Below, piece after piece: positions 1 through 5,572 of a stretch of DNA of 5,931 bases (the stretch's first letter is position 1; the number at the start of each line of letters is the position of its first letter). The stretch is taken from positions 1 to 5,931 of the forward strand of contig JAPUFN010000094.1 of the NCBI GenBank assembly GCA_027293665.1, written 5' to 3'. The DNA is from Gammaproteobacteria bacterium (GTDB taxonomy: Bacteria > Pseudomonadota > Gammaproteobacteria > Pseudomonadales > Azotimanducaceae). The notes below the pieces were generated by a model. The model was not told the origin of the DNA. It saw only the letters and a program-made list of their open reading frames with translations, and searched no databases. The translations under genes and the position numbers were made by a program.

Positions 1-90
1 CCTATAGCACACCTTGAAAGAAATCACCGCGCCAACGGGCCAAGGAAAACCCGGGTTCGATCCGTCGATCTAGACGCGGCTACCCAAATA

Positions 91-1314
91 TTACTCTGCC
101 TTCTTGAGCGGGACCACGCTGCCGCCTGCCACAATCGAATCTATGTAGTCAGCCCATTGCTGCATCATGGCCGTGCGTTCTTCGAGGTATTCGGCCTGGT
201 TGTAGCTGGCCCTAGTGCTGTTGCGTTCTTTGTGGGCGAGCTGACGCTCAATTACGTCTGGTCGATACCCCATTTCGTTCAGCATCGTACTCGCTGTCGC
301 CCGGAAACCGTGGGCGGTAAATCCCTGCTCGCCCTCTTTTTGCCGGTTGAATCCCATGCGTTCAAGAGCTCGGGTTATGGTTTGTGAATTCATGCATTCG
401 CGTGGCCGGCGATAGTTTGGGAACAAGTACTGTCGATTCACGGTAAGATCACGTAGCTCCCGAATCAGAGCGACGGCTTGGCGAGACAGCGGTACGGTGT
501 GCCGATCTCCAGCCTTCATGCGCGATGCGGGTATGCGCCATACAGCGGCATCTAAATCAAATTCCGACCATTCAGCTTTGCGCAGTTCCACCGTGCGCAC
601 GAACAGCAACATAATCAGCTTGATTGCCGTTTTTGTCGTGTCGAAGCCGCTATAAGATTCCACCTCACTTACCAGCTTTCTTAACTCCTCTCGGGACATC
701 GCTTTGCTGTGACGTGTTTTCGGCTTGGTAATTGCGCCTTTTAGCGCCACTGTCGGATCGGCTTGCGCCCTTAGAGTCGAGATTGCATAGCAGAAGACAG
801 CAGAGCATATTTGGCGAGTAAGCAGCGCAACGGATGCAGCCCCTCTCTCCTCGATTCTTTGCAGCACTAAAAGGATTTGGTGGGACGTGGTGGAGCCAAC
901 GGGCAGCTTTCCGATGTACGGATAAACGTCGAGTTTCAGGATTTGCGATACTTGCGTGTAGTAGTGGGTGGACCAGCCTACTTGCTTTTTCTCCACCCAT
1001 TCTCCGGCTACCGCCGCAAACGTATTCGCGTTGTTGGCGCTGAGAACGGCCTTCTCTGCGCTTCTGGCGTGCGCAGGATGCACCCCCTGTTTCACCAGCT
1101 TTCTGGCCGCAATTCGTTTCTCGCGGGCGTCGGCAAGCCCTAGCTCGGGATACTCGCCCATGGCGAACACATTCTCTTTGCCGTCAATGCGGTATCGGTA
1201 ACGCCACAGTTTTGAACCGGTCGGTCGAACCTCGATGTAAAGACCATGGCTGTCTGTCAACTTGATCGACTTGGAACCCGGCTTACTACGGCGGATCTGC
1301 GTGTCGGTTAGCAT
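91..1314 (-). CDS. int: P4-type tyrosine recombinase (site-specific integrase)
   Basis: A complete 407-residue integrase, the usual length for this family. It would recombine an island or prophage attachment site with its chromosomal target. The N-terminal DUF4102-like arm-binding domain covers roughly residues 1-90 (opening MLTDTQIRRSK, then KLTDSHGLYIEV). A core-binding region follows at about 96-180 and the catalytic domain at about 205-390. The catalytic set is complete: R240 in FVRTVELR, K267 in SRMKAGDRH, H335 and R338 in HGFR, H361 in LAHKE, and nucleophile Y371 in ASYNQAEYLEER. No frameshift or truncation is seen, so it should be active. The start is chosen because MLTDTQ matches the usual family N-terminus, although no strong Shine-Dalgarno site precedes it. 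Upstream GCGGGTAT repeats suggest self-regulation. Integrases of this type usually lie beside a tRNA-associated att site, but no intact tRNA is visible here. Which side holds the island is inferred, not shown. Confidence 0.96.
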   Translation of the reverse strand: MLTDTQIRRSKPGSKSIKLTDSHGLYIEVRPTGSKLWRYRYRIDGKENVFAMGEYPELGLADAREKRIAARKLVKQGVHPAHARSAEKAVLSANNANTFAAVAGEWVEKKQVGWSTHYYTQVSQILKLDVYPYIGKLPVGSTTSHQILLVLQRIEERGAASVALLTRQICSAVFCYAISTLRAQADPTVALKGAITKPKTRHSKAMSREELRKLVSEVESYSGFDTTKTAIKLIMLLFVRTVELRKAEWSEFDLDAAVWRIPASRMKAGDRHTVPLSRQAVALIRELRDLTVNRQYLFPNYRRPRECMNSQTITRALERMGFNRQKEGEQGFTAHGFRATASTMLNEMGYRPDVIERQLAHKERNSTRASYNQAEYLEERTAMMQQWADYIDSIVAGGSVVPLKKAE

Positions 1315-1318
1315 GTTT

Positions 1319-1355
1319 GCGGGTATCTGGTGGATATACCCGCTTTTATACCCGC
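1319..1355 (-). promoter_or_regulatory. GCGGGTAT repeat cluster at the integrase start (likely operator or integrase-binding sites)
   Basis: Read on the minus strand, GCGGGTATA occurs twice as a direct repeat with 12-bp period (plus-strand TATACCCGC at 1335-1343 and 1347-1355). A third copy, GCGGGTAT, is inverted at 1319-1326 and ends only 5 bp from the integrase start codon. The spacer between the direct copies reads TATAAAAG on the minus strand and could be part of a -10 element. Similar GYGGGTAT direct repeats are, from memory, common just upstream of P4-type integrase genes. A role in autorepression or integrase binding is inference. Confidence 0.6.
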
Positions 1356-1380
1356 ATTACACTGAGATTGCTAGAGTGTT

Positions 1381-1460
1381 TATGAGAACGTATGAGAAGG
1401 CCATAGGCCCTGTCCATGTGCCTTTCGGCGGGTTCAATAGAAATATGAGAACCCATGAGA
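1381..1460. repeat. Duplicated TATGAGAAC-N2-ATGAGA element
   Basis: A 17-bp element at 1381-1397 recurs at 1444-1460 with two mismatches (TATGAGAACGTATGAGA and TATGAGAACCCATGAGA). The copies are in the same orientation, 63 bp apart. Each contains the ATGAGA half-unit twice, so four half-sites lie in 80 bp of non-coding DNA upstream of the integrase. The pattern fits arm-type integrase sites or excisionase/regulator sites, but nothing in the sequence says which. Confidence 0.5.
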
Positions 1461-1532
1461 GCGCTTGATATCTAGATGCTGCTTATCAGTCATAATTTCT
1501 ATCGAAGTGGTTGAAGTCTGATGTCGTGGCTA

Positions 1533-1546
1533 GCGGCAATTGCCGC
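1533..1546. promoter_or_regulatory. Perfect 14-bp palindrome, candidate operator
   Basis: GCGGCAATTGCCGC is a perfect 14-bp inverted repeat with no spacer, 82 bp ahead of the preferred start of the selenoprotein gene. It is followed at once by the looser inverted repeat CCTG-N7-CAGG (1546-1560). A dimeric repressor or activator controlling the downstream operon could bind here. The palindrome overlaps a weak -35-like TTGCCG (1540-1545), but I see no convincing -10 partner. The remainder of 1315-1597 holds no gene. Confidence 0.35.
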
Positions 1547-1617
1547 CTGCTACAGACAGGACAGTAAAACTACCCCACCTGCGCGCAATTTGCTTCAATG
1601 ATCACGCTGCAAAAAAT

Positions 1618-1622
1618 GAGGA
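1618..1622 (+). promoter_or_regulatory. Ribosome binding site deciding the start of the selenoprotein gene
   Basis: GAGGA lies 5 nt before the ATG at 1628. The two upstream in-frame ATGs (1598 and 1616) have no purine-rich Shine-Dalgarno match at a proper distance, so 1628 is the preferred start. The protein then begins MYPDELPLRDNL. Confidence 0.65.
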
Positions 1623-1627
1623 CGGAC

Positions 1628-2695
1628 ATGTACCCGGATGAACTACCCCTGCGTGACAATCTGCGCACAGGCCACGCGAGCGCCTGGCGCTCCATCGCCG
1701 AGCCGGGCGCCTTCTGGACCGGCACTCAGCGCGTGGCGATGGTCGCCGAAGCCCGCCATGCCCTGAGCTGCGATCTTTGTGCCAGACGTCAAGCGGCGCT
1801 GTCTCCTTTTACGGAGACGGGCGAACACGACAGCGTTACCGACCTGCAGCCGTCGATCATCGAACTGATCCATCGGCTCCGGACGGATCCCGGTCGCCTG
1901 ACCAGATCCTGGTTTGACGGCATCATCGGTGCCGGCATCAGCCAGGGCGAATATGTCGAAGCAGTGAGCGTTGTGACGAGCTCGGTCATCGTCGACACTC
2001 TGCATGCCTCCCTCGGCTTGCCACTGGCTGACCTGCCTGCGGCGCAATCTGGACAACCCAATGGCCAGATCGATGAAAATACTGTCGATGGCGGAGCCTG
2101 GGTACCGATAACCGCCGCATCCCAGGAGCTTACCGACACCGGCATGCCCGCTGTCCCAAACATCGCACGTTCGCTGGGACTGGTGCCCGGCGCGGTTGCC
2201 CTCTTCTTCAGCACGTTCAGACCGCACTACGCACTGCAGGACATACCCCTGGCTATCTCACAGGCGCAGGCTGAATTCATCGCCGCCAGGGTGTCTGCGC
2301 TGAATCAGTGTTTTTACTGAACCGCCTCACATGCAATGCTGCTCCGGGCGAGCGGCGAGCGAGACAACACGACATACGATCTGCATGCCGTTACGAGCGA
2401 TGATCTGGATTCTGGCGTGGCCCACTCCCAGTGGTTGCGAACCCTGACGGAGCAAGCGATCACGGGAGACTGGGGAAATCTCGCGGTTTCCCTGGCCACG
2501 GCGAGCTGCGCGATGGGCGAGCAGCAAGCGGTCGACGCACTGACCGTCGCGGCGGCTTTCAACGGCATCACCCGGGTGGCCGATGCGACCGGGATCCCGC
2601 TCGATGACAACACGGCGGCGGTAACCGCTGATCTGCGGGCAGCAACCCGCATCGATGAGTTCGACTATGCGGTAAAAAGCGGGCGCTATGGTTGA
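1628..2695 (+). CDS. AhpD-like (alkylhydroperoxidase-related) selenoprotein with in-frame UGA
   Basis: Read through the single TGA at 2318-2320, this gene gives 355 residues with selenocysteine at position 231. The active-site stretch reads LNQCFY-U-TASH: C228-x-x-U231-x-x-x-H235, with E216 twelve residues before C228. This is the spacing of Glu118, Cys130, Cys133 and His137 in mycobacterial AhpD, and the TGA replaces the peroxidatic cysteine. The frame stays open for 124 codons after TGA, and these continue the same fold, ending in GITRVADATGIPLDD, typical of CMD/AhpD helices. The N-terminal half looks like a second, degenerate CMD unit with its own CxxC (C48-D-L-C51) and Gln instead of His at position 55. 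Likely role: cytoplasmic thiol/selenol peroxidase or oxidoreductase; the substrate is unknown. It leads a four-gene operon. Starts at 1598 or 1616 would add 10 or 4 residues. The alternative is a Cys-to-stop mutation, made less likely by the exact position, the downstream hairpin and the otherwise clean frame. AhpD-like selenoproteins are known from genomic surveys. Confidence 0.85.
2318..2320 (+). other. In-frame UGA, predicted selenocysteine codon
   Basis: The TGA follows codons for Q-C-F-Y and precedes T-A-S-H, completing the CxxUxxxH redox motif. One base change from TGC or TGT would restore the canonical AhpD cysteine. Four other genes in this window end in TGA, so the codon is not reassigned in general and would need a local recoding signal plus SelA/B/C/D supplied from elsewhere in the genome. 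Confidence 0.82.
2338..2356 (+). promoter_or_regulatory. SECIS-like stem-loop (bacterial type) downstream of the UGA
   Basis: GCUGCUC (2338-2344) pairs with GAGCGGC (2350-2356) in seven consecutive pairs, one a U-G wobble, closing the 5-nt loop CGGGC. One further wobble (2337/2357) can extend it. The stem starts 17 nt after the UGA, and 24 nt separate the UGA from the loop. A G lies in the first two loop positions. These are the features expected of a bacterial SECIS bound by SelB. CGCC (2323-2326) could compete for GGCG (2354-2357). Folding was judged by eye only. Confidence 0.65.
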
Positions 2696-2715
2696 GCATT
2701 CGAGCAGCGCTCAAC
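2691..2715 (+). other. Hairpin across the selenoprotein stop codon
   Basis: GTTGAGC (2691-2697) pairs perfectly with GCTCAAC (2709-2715) around an 11-nt loop, and the 5' arm contains the TGA stop (2693-2695). No U-run follows, so it is not a standard intrinsic terminator. It could act as a processing or mRNA-stability hairpin, or attenuate expression of the next gene, whose ribosome binding site begins about 17 nt further on. Confidence 0.4.
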
Positions 2716-2740
2716 AAATAATCATTGCCTGGGAGGGACA

Positions 2741-3133
2741 ATGAACAACGCAACACAGTTGCAATACCTGTCGATCTCGCTATATGTTTTCGGCGCGATT
2801 TTCACCGTCGGCGTCTATCTGATGATGACGTGGATCTGGCCATCCGGCTGGAGTTGGGAGCCGCGGCAGCCCGAATACGAACAGATGATCATGGGCGTCT
2901 ATGCCACGCTCGGCGTGTTCCTCATCCGCGCTGCCAAGGAACCGCTAGCGCATCGCAGCCTGATTCAATTCACTATCGCCTCCAGCATAGTGCATGCTGC
3001 CATCATGGCCGTACAGGCGATCGTCGATCCAACGGAGCGGGCAAATCTGCTCGGTGACGTTCCCGCTCTCTTCCTGGTGGCGGGCGTCTTGTGGTACCTG
3101 CTGCCGAAACAAGCAGAAGGAGCATTCAGCTGA
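2741..3133 (+). CDS. Four-helix membrane protein, DUF6632-like
   Basis: This 130-residue hydrophobic protein has four likely membrane helices, at about residues 8-30, 47-63, 73-94 and 105-121. Conserved-looking features are MIMGVYATLGVFLIRAA at the second helix, PLAHRSLIQF leading into the third, SSIVHAAIMAVQA within it, and LLGDVPALFL at the fourth. I associate this pattern with the uncharacterised DUF6632 family, from memory and not verified. A strong ribosome binding site (GGAGGG at 2732-2737) precedes the ATG. The stop overlaps the next start by one base (TGATG), so it is translationally coupled to the cupin gene. Its function is unknown. The histidines in HRS and VHAA could bind metal or haem, but nothing here proves that. 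A membrane partner for the redox protein encoded just upstream is an inference from gene order. Confidence 0.88.
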   Translation: MNNATQLQYLSISLYVFGAIFTVGVYLMMTWIWPSGWSWEPRQPEYEQMIMGVYATLGVFLIRAAKEPLAHRSLIQFTIASSIVHAAIMAVQAIVDPTERANLLGDVPALFLVAGVLWYLLPKQAEGAFS

Positions 3134-3477
3134 TGCCTGTCGAGATCCACAAACGCTTCTTCAAAGATCGCAATGAGGTTATGGAAGATCTGAAGAAAAC
3201 AGGCTTCTGGCCAACGACCTATGTTTCCGCGCCATCGCCTGCACTGCCCGTTCACTGGCACGACGTCGACATCAACGGCTACGTGATCAGCGGCAGCTCA
3301 ACGATCATCGATGGTGAAAGTGGCGATACGATCACAGTCGAAGCCGGTGACAAGCTCGTGATCCCAAGCGGTACCCTGCACGCAGAAGGCGAGGTATGCG
3401 AACCCATGACGTACATCGTCGCGACCTCGCGCGCGGGACAGCTCTTTGAGTTACTGGAAATGAAACCACCGCCTTAA
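3133..3477 (+). CDS. Small cupin-domain protein
   Basis: This 114-residue single-domain cupin uses the ATG that overlaps the previous stop by one base. An AGAAGGAG site lies about 10 nt upstream. An in-frame ATG at 3091 lies inside the previous gene and is less likely. The beta-barrel signature is visible: motif 1 has HWHDVD (H41, H43, with acidic D44 and D46) followed by GYVISG, and motif 2 has GDKLVIPSGTLHAEG (P78, G80, H83). The usual motif-1 glutamate is not obvious, so the third acidic ligand may be D46 or absent. Two histidines plus H83 make divalent metal binding plausible. Small cupins of this kind act as dioxygenases, isomerases or ligand sensors, and I cannot choose among these. It is likely soluble and cytoplasmic and co-expressed with the selenoprotein. 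Confidence 0.9.
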   Translation: MPVEIHKRFFKDRNEVMEDLKKTGFWPTTYVSAPSPALPVHWHDVDINGYVISGSSTIIDGESGDTITVEAGDKLVIPSGTLHAEGEVCEPMTYIVATSRAGQLFELLEMKPPP

Positions 3478-3543
3478 CGAGCGGCGAACCTCATCACGCA
3501 GCCAGATGTTGCGGATGCACACAACAACAACCAGGAGATCACC

Positions 3544-3924
3544 ATGCTGATTCAGGCAGGTCTCGTACTCTTCAGCGGAGCCCTCGGTCTGTTCTGCCTG
3601 TTTGGTATTGCGCAGCCCGTTCAGTTCCTGGGTGTCGTCGAGCGGGTCTTCCGGGGTTCTGGTGGAATCCAGACGGCCGTAGTCGTCCGAGTGATATTCG
3701 GTGTTGCGTTGATTTACGGCGCAGGCACATCCAGATTTCCGCTCCTGGTATACCTGATCGGCGGTTTGCTGCTGATCTCAGCTGCGATACTGCCATTCAT
3801 AGGCCAGGAGCGCATCGACGGACTGATTGAACGTTTCAAGCAGCTGCCAACGAATGTTCTGCGAATCTGGTTGACGGGCGGATTTGCTTTTGCGGCGTTA
3901 CTCATCTTTGCTCTGTGGCGCTAG
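3544..3924 (+). CDS. Small integral membrane protein of unknown function
   Basis: The 126-residue protein has about four membrane helices, at residues 3-23, 43-60, 65-87 and 106-124. A charged segment at about 88-104 (GQERIDGLIERFKQL) probably lies between the third and fourth helices. The start is supported by AGGAG at 3533-3537, 6 nt ahead of the ATG. It follows the cupin gene by 66 bp on the same strand and is probably the last gene of the operon. Helix three is glycine-rich (LIGGLLLISAAILPF). I do not recognise the family and no catalytic motif is visible. Confidence 0.85.
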   Translation: MLIQAGLVLFSGALGLFCLFGIAQPVQFLGVVERVFRGSGGIQTAVVVRVIFGVALIYGAGTSRFPLLVYLIGGLLLISAAILPFIGQERIDGLIERFKQLPTNVLRIWLTGGFAFAALLIFALWR

Positions 3925-3976
3925 ATCAGAACTGAATCTCGTTTCATCCATCTTGACTTCCTCTGTCCTGAGAAAC

Positions 3977-4387
3977 TCACGCGTAGGCTGCAAATTCCAG
4001 ATTTCGCGAGCTGATCTGTTCGTTCAGCGTCCAGTAGTCGTAGATGACACCGATACCACACAAGCCGAGAGTCAGGAGATAGATCAGCCCCGTGCCGATC
4101 TTGCCCATGTAGAATCGGTGGGCGCCAAAAAAACCAAGAAAGGTCAAAAACAGCCACGCAATGCTGTAGTTAGTCTCTCCTTCGTTGTAGCGGCGGTCGG
4201 CGGAGGCCTCCAGCCAAGGCATCAAAAACAGGTCAACGATCCAGCCGATAAAAAACAAACCCAGCGTGAAGAAATAGATGGTCCCGCTGACCGGTCGGCC
4301 AAAATAGAATCGATGTACGCCGAGAAATCCAAATATCCACAAAAGGTAGCCGACGCCCAGACTGTGCGTATCATTGTCATCATACAT
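3977..4387 (-). CDS. Membrane protein with two tandem TM2 domains
   Basis: The 136-residue protein contains two copies of the TM2 domain in tandem. The first spans about residues 11-55 (GFLGVHRFYFGR, then GTIYFFTLGLFFIGWIVDLF) and the second about 78-122 (GFFGAHRFYMGK, then GLIYLLTLGLCGIGVIYDYW). Each shows the family signature G-[FL]-x-G-x-HRFY-x-G, followed by a hydrophobic segment ending in a D-[LY] motif. A charged linker (about 60-72) separates them. The start is supported by AGGAG (minus strand, 4395-4399), 7 nt before the ATG. The gene converges with the plus-strand operon: only 52 bp separate the two stops and I see no clear terminator there. TM2 proteins have no agreed bacterial function. 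Three 18-bp tandem repeats directly upstream suggest specific regulation. Confidence 0.93.
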   Translation of the reverse strand: MYDDNDTHSLGVGYLLWIFGFLGVHRFYFGRPVSGTIYFFTLGLFFIGWIVDLFLMPWLEASADRRYNEGETNYSIAWLFLTFLGFFGAHRFYMGKIGTGLIYLLTLGLCGIGVIYDYWTLNEQISSRNLEFAAYA

Positions 4388-4418
4388 ATCCGGACTCCTG
4401 AGTTACTCCGACCCCCAG

Positions 4419-4472
4419 CTGTAGAGTCGCCCACAACTATAAAGTCGGTCGCATCTATAAAGTCGCTCGCGG
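4419..4472. repeat. Three tandem 18-bp repeats upstream of the TM2 gene
   Basis: Three adjoining 18-bp units lie at 4419-4436, 4437-4454 and 4455-4472. On the plus strand the core is CTATAAAGTCG in the second and third units and CTGTAGAGTCG in the first. The array ends 31 bp upstream of the TM2 start codon. On the minus strand each unit carries CGACTTTATAG, or CGACTCTACAG in the unit nearest the gene, and the TTTATA core resembles a -10 element. The array may be a regulator-binding iteron set or overlapping promoter copies. Confidence 0.7.
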
Positions 4473-4508
4473 CGCGTTTTTGGTTCTAGGGAGCCTCTGC
4501 TCAAGGTT

Positions 4509-5390
4509 TCAATGCCTTTGCGTGAGCTCGCTGATGCCGGTGACTATGTCGTCCCACAGTGGTTCGGGCAGATCATGCCCCATCCCCTCGAAGGTCAGTA
4601 AACGCGAACCTGCAAGCGCCTCCTGGGTATCCAGCGCTGCCGCAACCGGCACCAAAGGGTCCGCCTCCCCATGAATGACGAGCGCCGGTAACGTCAATTC
4701 CATGAGGGCGGGCTTACGATTACCACCCCCGACAACTGCTGCCATCTGCCGGGCCACCCCTGCAGGATAAAAGCAGCGGTCATACGCTGCACCGGCCCGC
4801 AGGGCTGCCTCAGCCGCCACCGGCCGATAAGCCGGGCTGCCGATAATCCCGCTCACCCGTAAAGTCCGCTCGATAGCTTCTTCGCGGTTCGTCGCGGCCG
4901 GGCTCATGAGCGCGGCCATCGCCTCCTCCGTGCTGGGTGGTAGCTCTGGATTACCGGTGCTCGACATGATGGATGTGAGCGAACGAACCCTGTGCGGTGC
5001 ACCGAGCGCCATCGACTGCACGATCATGCCACCCATTGAAGCACCACAGACATGCGCGGATTCGATATCAAGGGCATCCAGCAAACCAAATGCATCGGCC
5101 GCCATGTCGCCAAGATCGTACGGCGCCTCGGCAGGTTCACCTGCAAGCAATTGCATACGCAGCTGGACCACGTCCGGCACACCAAGGTGAGCTAATTTCT
5201 CCGATAACCCACAGTCGCGATTATCAAAGCGGATAACGTAGTGTCCGCGATCGGCAAGAAGACCGCAGAACTCTGCCCGCCAGAGTGTCATCTGCGCGCC
5301 GAGTCCCATGACAAGCAATAATGGTTCGTGCTGCTCGGAGCCAAAAGTGTCGTATTCGATGCTGATGCCGTTCGCCGTAATCTGAGTCAT
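4509..5390 (-). CDS. Alpha/beta-fold hydrolase (serine nucleophile)
   Basis: A complete 293-residue alpha/beta hydrolase. The oxyanion-loop region is LLVMGLGAQM (about residues 25-34), the strand-turn RFDNRDCGLS is at about 54-63, and the nucleophile elbow is CGASMGGM with S118. The catalytic acid is D244 in HGEADPLVP and the histidine is H272 in EGMGHDLP. The triad is intact and in normal order, and the DNRDCG-S element is typical of the esterase/lipase-like branch. An AAGGTGAG site precedes the ATG closely. The substrate is unknown; carboxylic esters or lactones are the usual range for this branch. It faces away from a second alpha/beta hydrolase across about 180 bp. No strong terminator is seen after it, so read-through into the TM2 gene is possible. 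Confidence 0.94.
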   Translation of the reverse strand: MTQITANGISIEYDTFGSEQHEPLLLVMGLGAQMTLWRAEFCGLLADRGHYVIRFDNRDCGLSEKLAHLGVPDVVQLRMQLLAGEPAEAPYDLGDMAADAFGLLDALDIESAHVCGASMGGMIVQSMALGAPHRVRSLTSIMSSTGNPELPPSTEEAMAALMSPAATNREEAIERTLRVSGIIGSPAYRPVAAEAALRAGAAYDRCFYPAGVARQMAAVVGGGNRKPALMELTLPALVIHGEADPLVPVAAALDTQEALAGSRLLTFEGMGHDLPEPLWDDIVTGISELTQRH

Positions 5391-5479
5391 TGCTCACCTT
5401 GTAAATAAACGAATGCAAGTTCCACGCAGACGGGCACTGTAACAGGATGCAATTCAGGTTCACGGCGTCGAATCTTGTC

Positions 5480-5508
5480 TTGAGCGTACGACTGAGCGGA
5501 ATGACAAT
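5480..5508 (+). promoter_or_regulatory. Possible sigma-70 promoter for the right-edge hydrolase
   Basis: TTGAGC (5480-5485) and GACAAT (5503-5508) are 17 bp apart, each matching four of six consensus bases. Transcription would begin near 5515, which is downstream of the alternative ATG at 5501 and upstream of the TTG start at 5573. The match is modest and other starts cannot be excluded. Confidence 0.3.
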
Positions 5509-5572
5509 AGTGGGTAAACTAGCTCCTACGTCACGGCAGGCCACATTCATCCATCAACTCAGGTCGACTATT

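Noticed and set aside
54..63. GGTTCGATCC as the T-loop of a tRNA gene serving as attachment site
   Set aside because: A T-loop-like small hairpin is present, but a proper five-pair T stem, an acceptor stem and a CCA end cannot be formed from the flanking bases. At best it is a remnant.
665..1000. Open frames on both strands within the integrase gene
   Set aside because: They overlap a full-length integrase with an intact catalytic set and show no features of their own.
1643..2227. Long minus-strand open frame opposite the selenoprotein gene
   Set aside because: Arg/Gly-rich translation with no recognisable motifs. It is a GC-driven shadow of the plus-strand gene.
1598..2320. A 240-residue gene ending at the TGA, or a pseudogene with a nonsense mutation
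   Set aside because: The TGA lies precisely at the expected redox cysteine, a SECIS-like hairpin follows, and the frame shows no other damage. A nonsense mutation is possible but less likely.
2336..2695. A separate 119-residue gene starting at the ATG at 2336
   Set aside because: It is in the same frame as the upstream AhpD-like gene, has no Shine-Dalgarno site, and would begin after the active-site motif it needs. It is the C-terminal part of the selenoprotein.
3925..3976. Bidirectional terminator between the convergent genes
   Set aside because: Only a 4-bp TCAG-AA-CTGA inverted repeat is visible, with no stable stem and T-run.
3884..4489. 201-residue plus-strand open frame
   Set aside because: It lies antisense to the clear double TM2 gene and shows no domain features.
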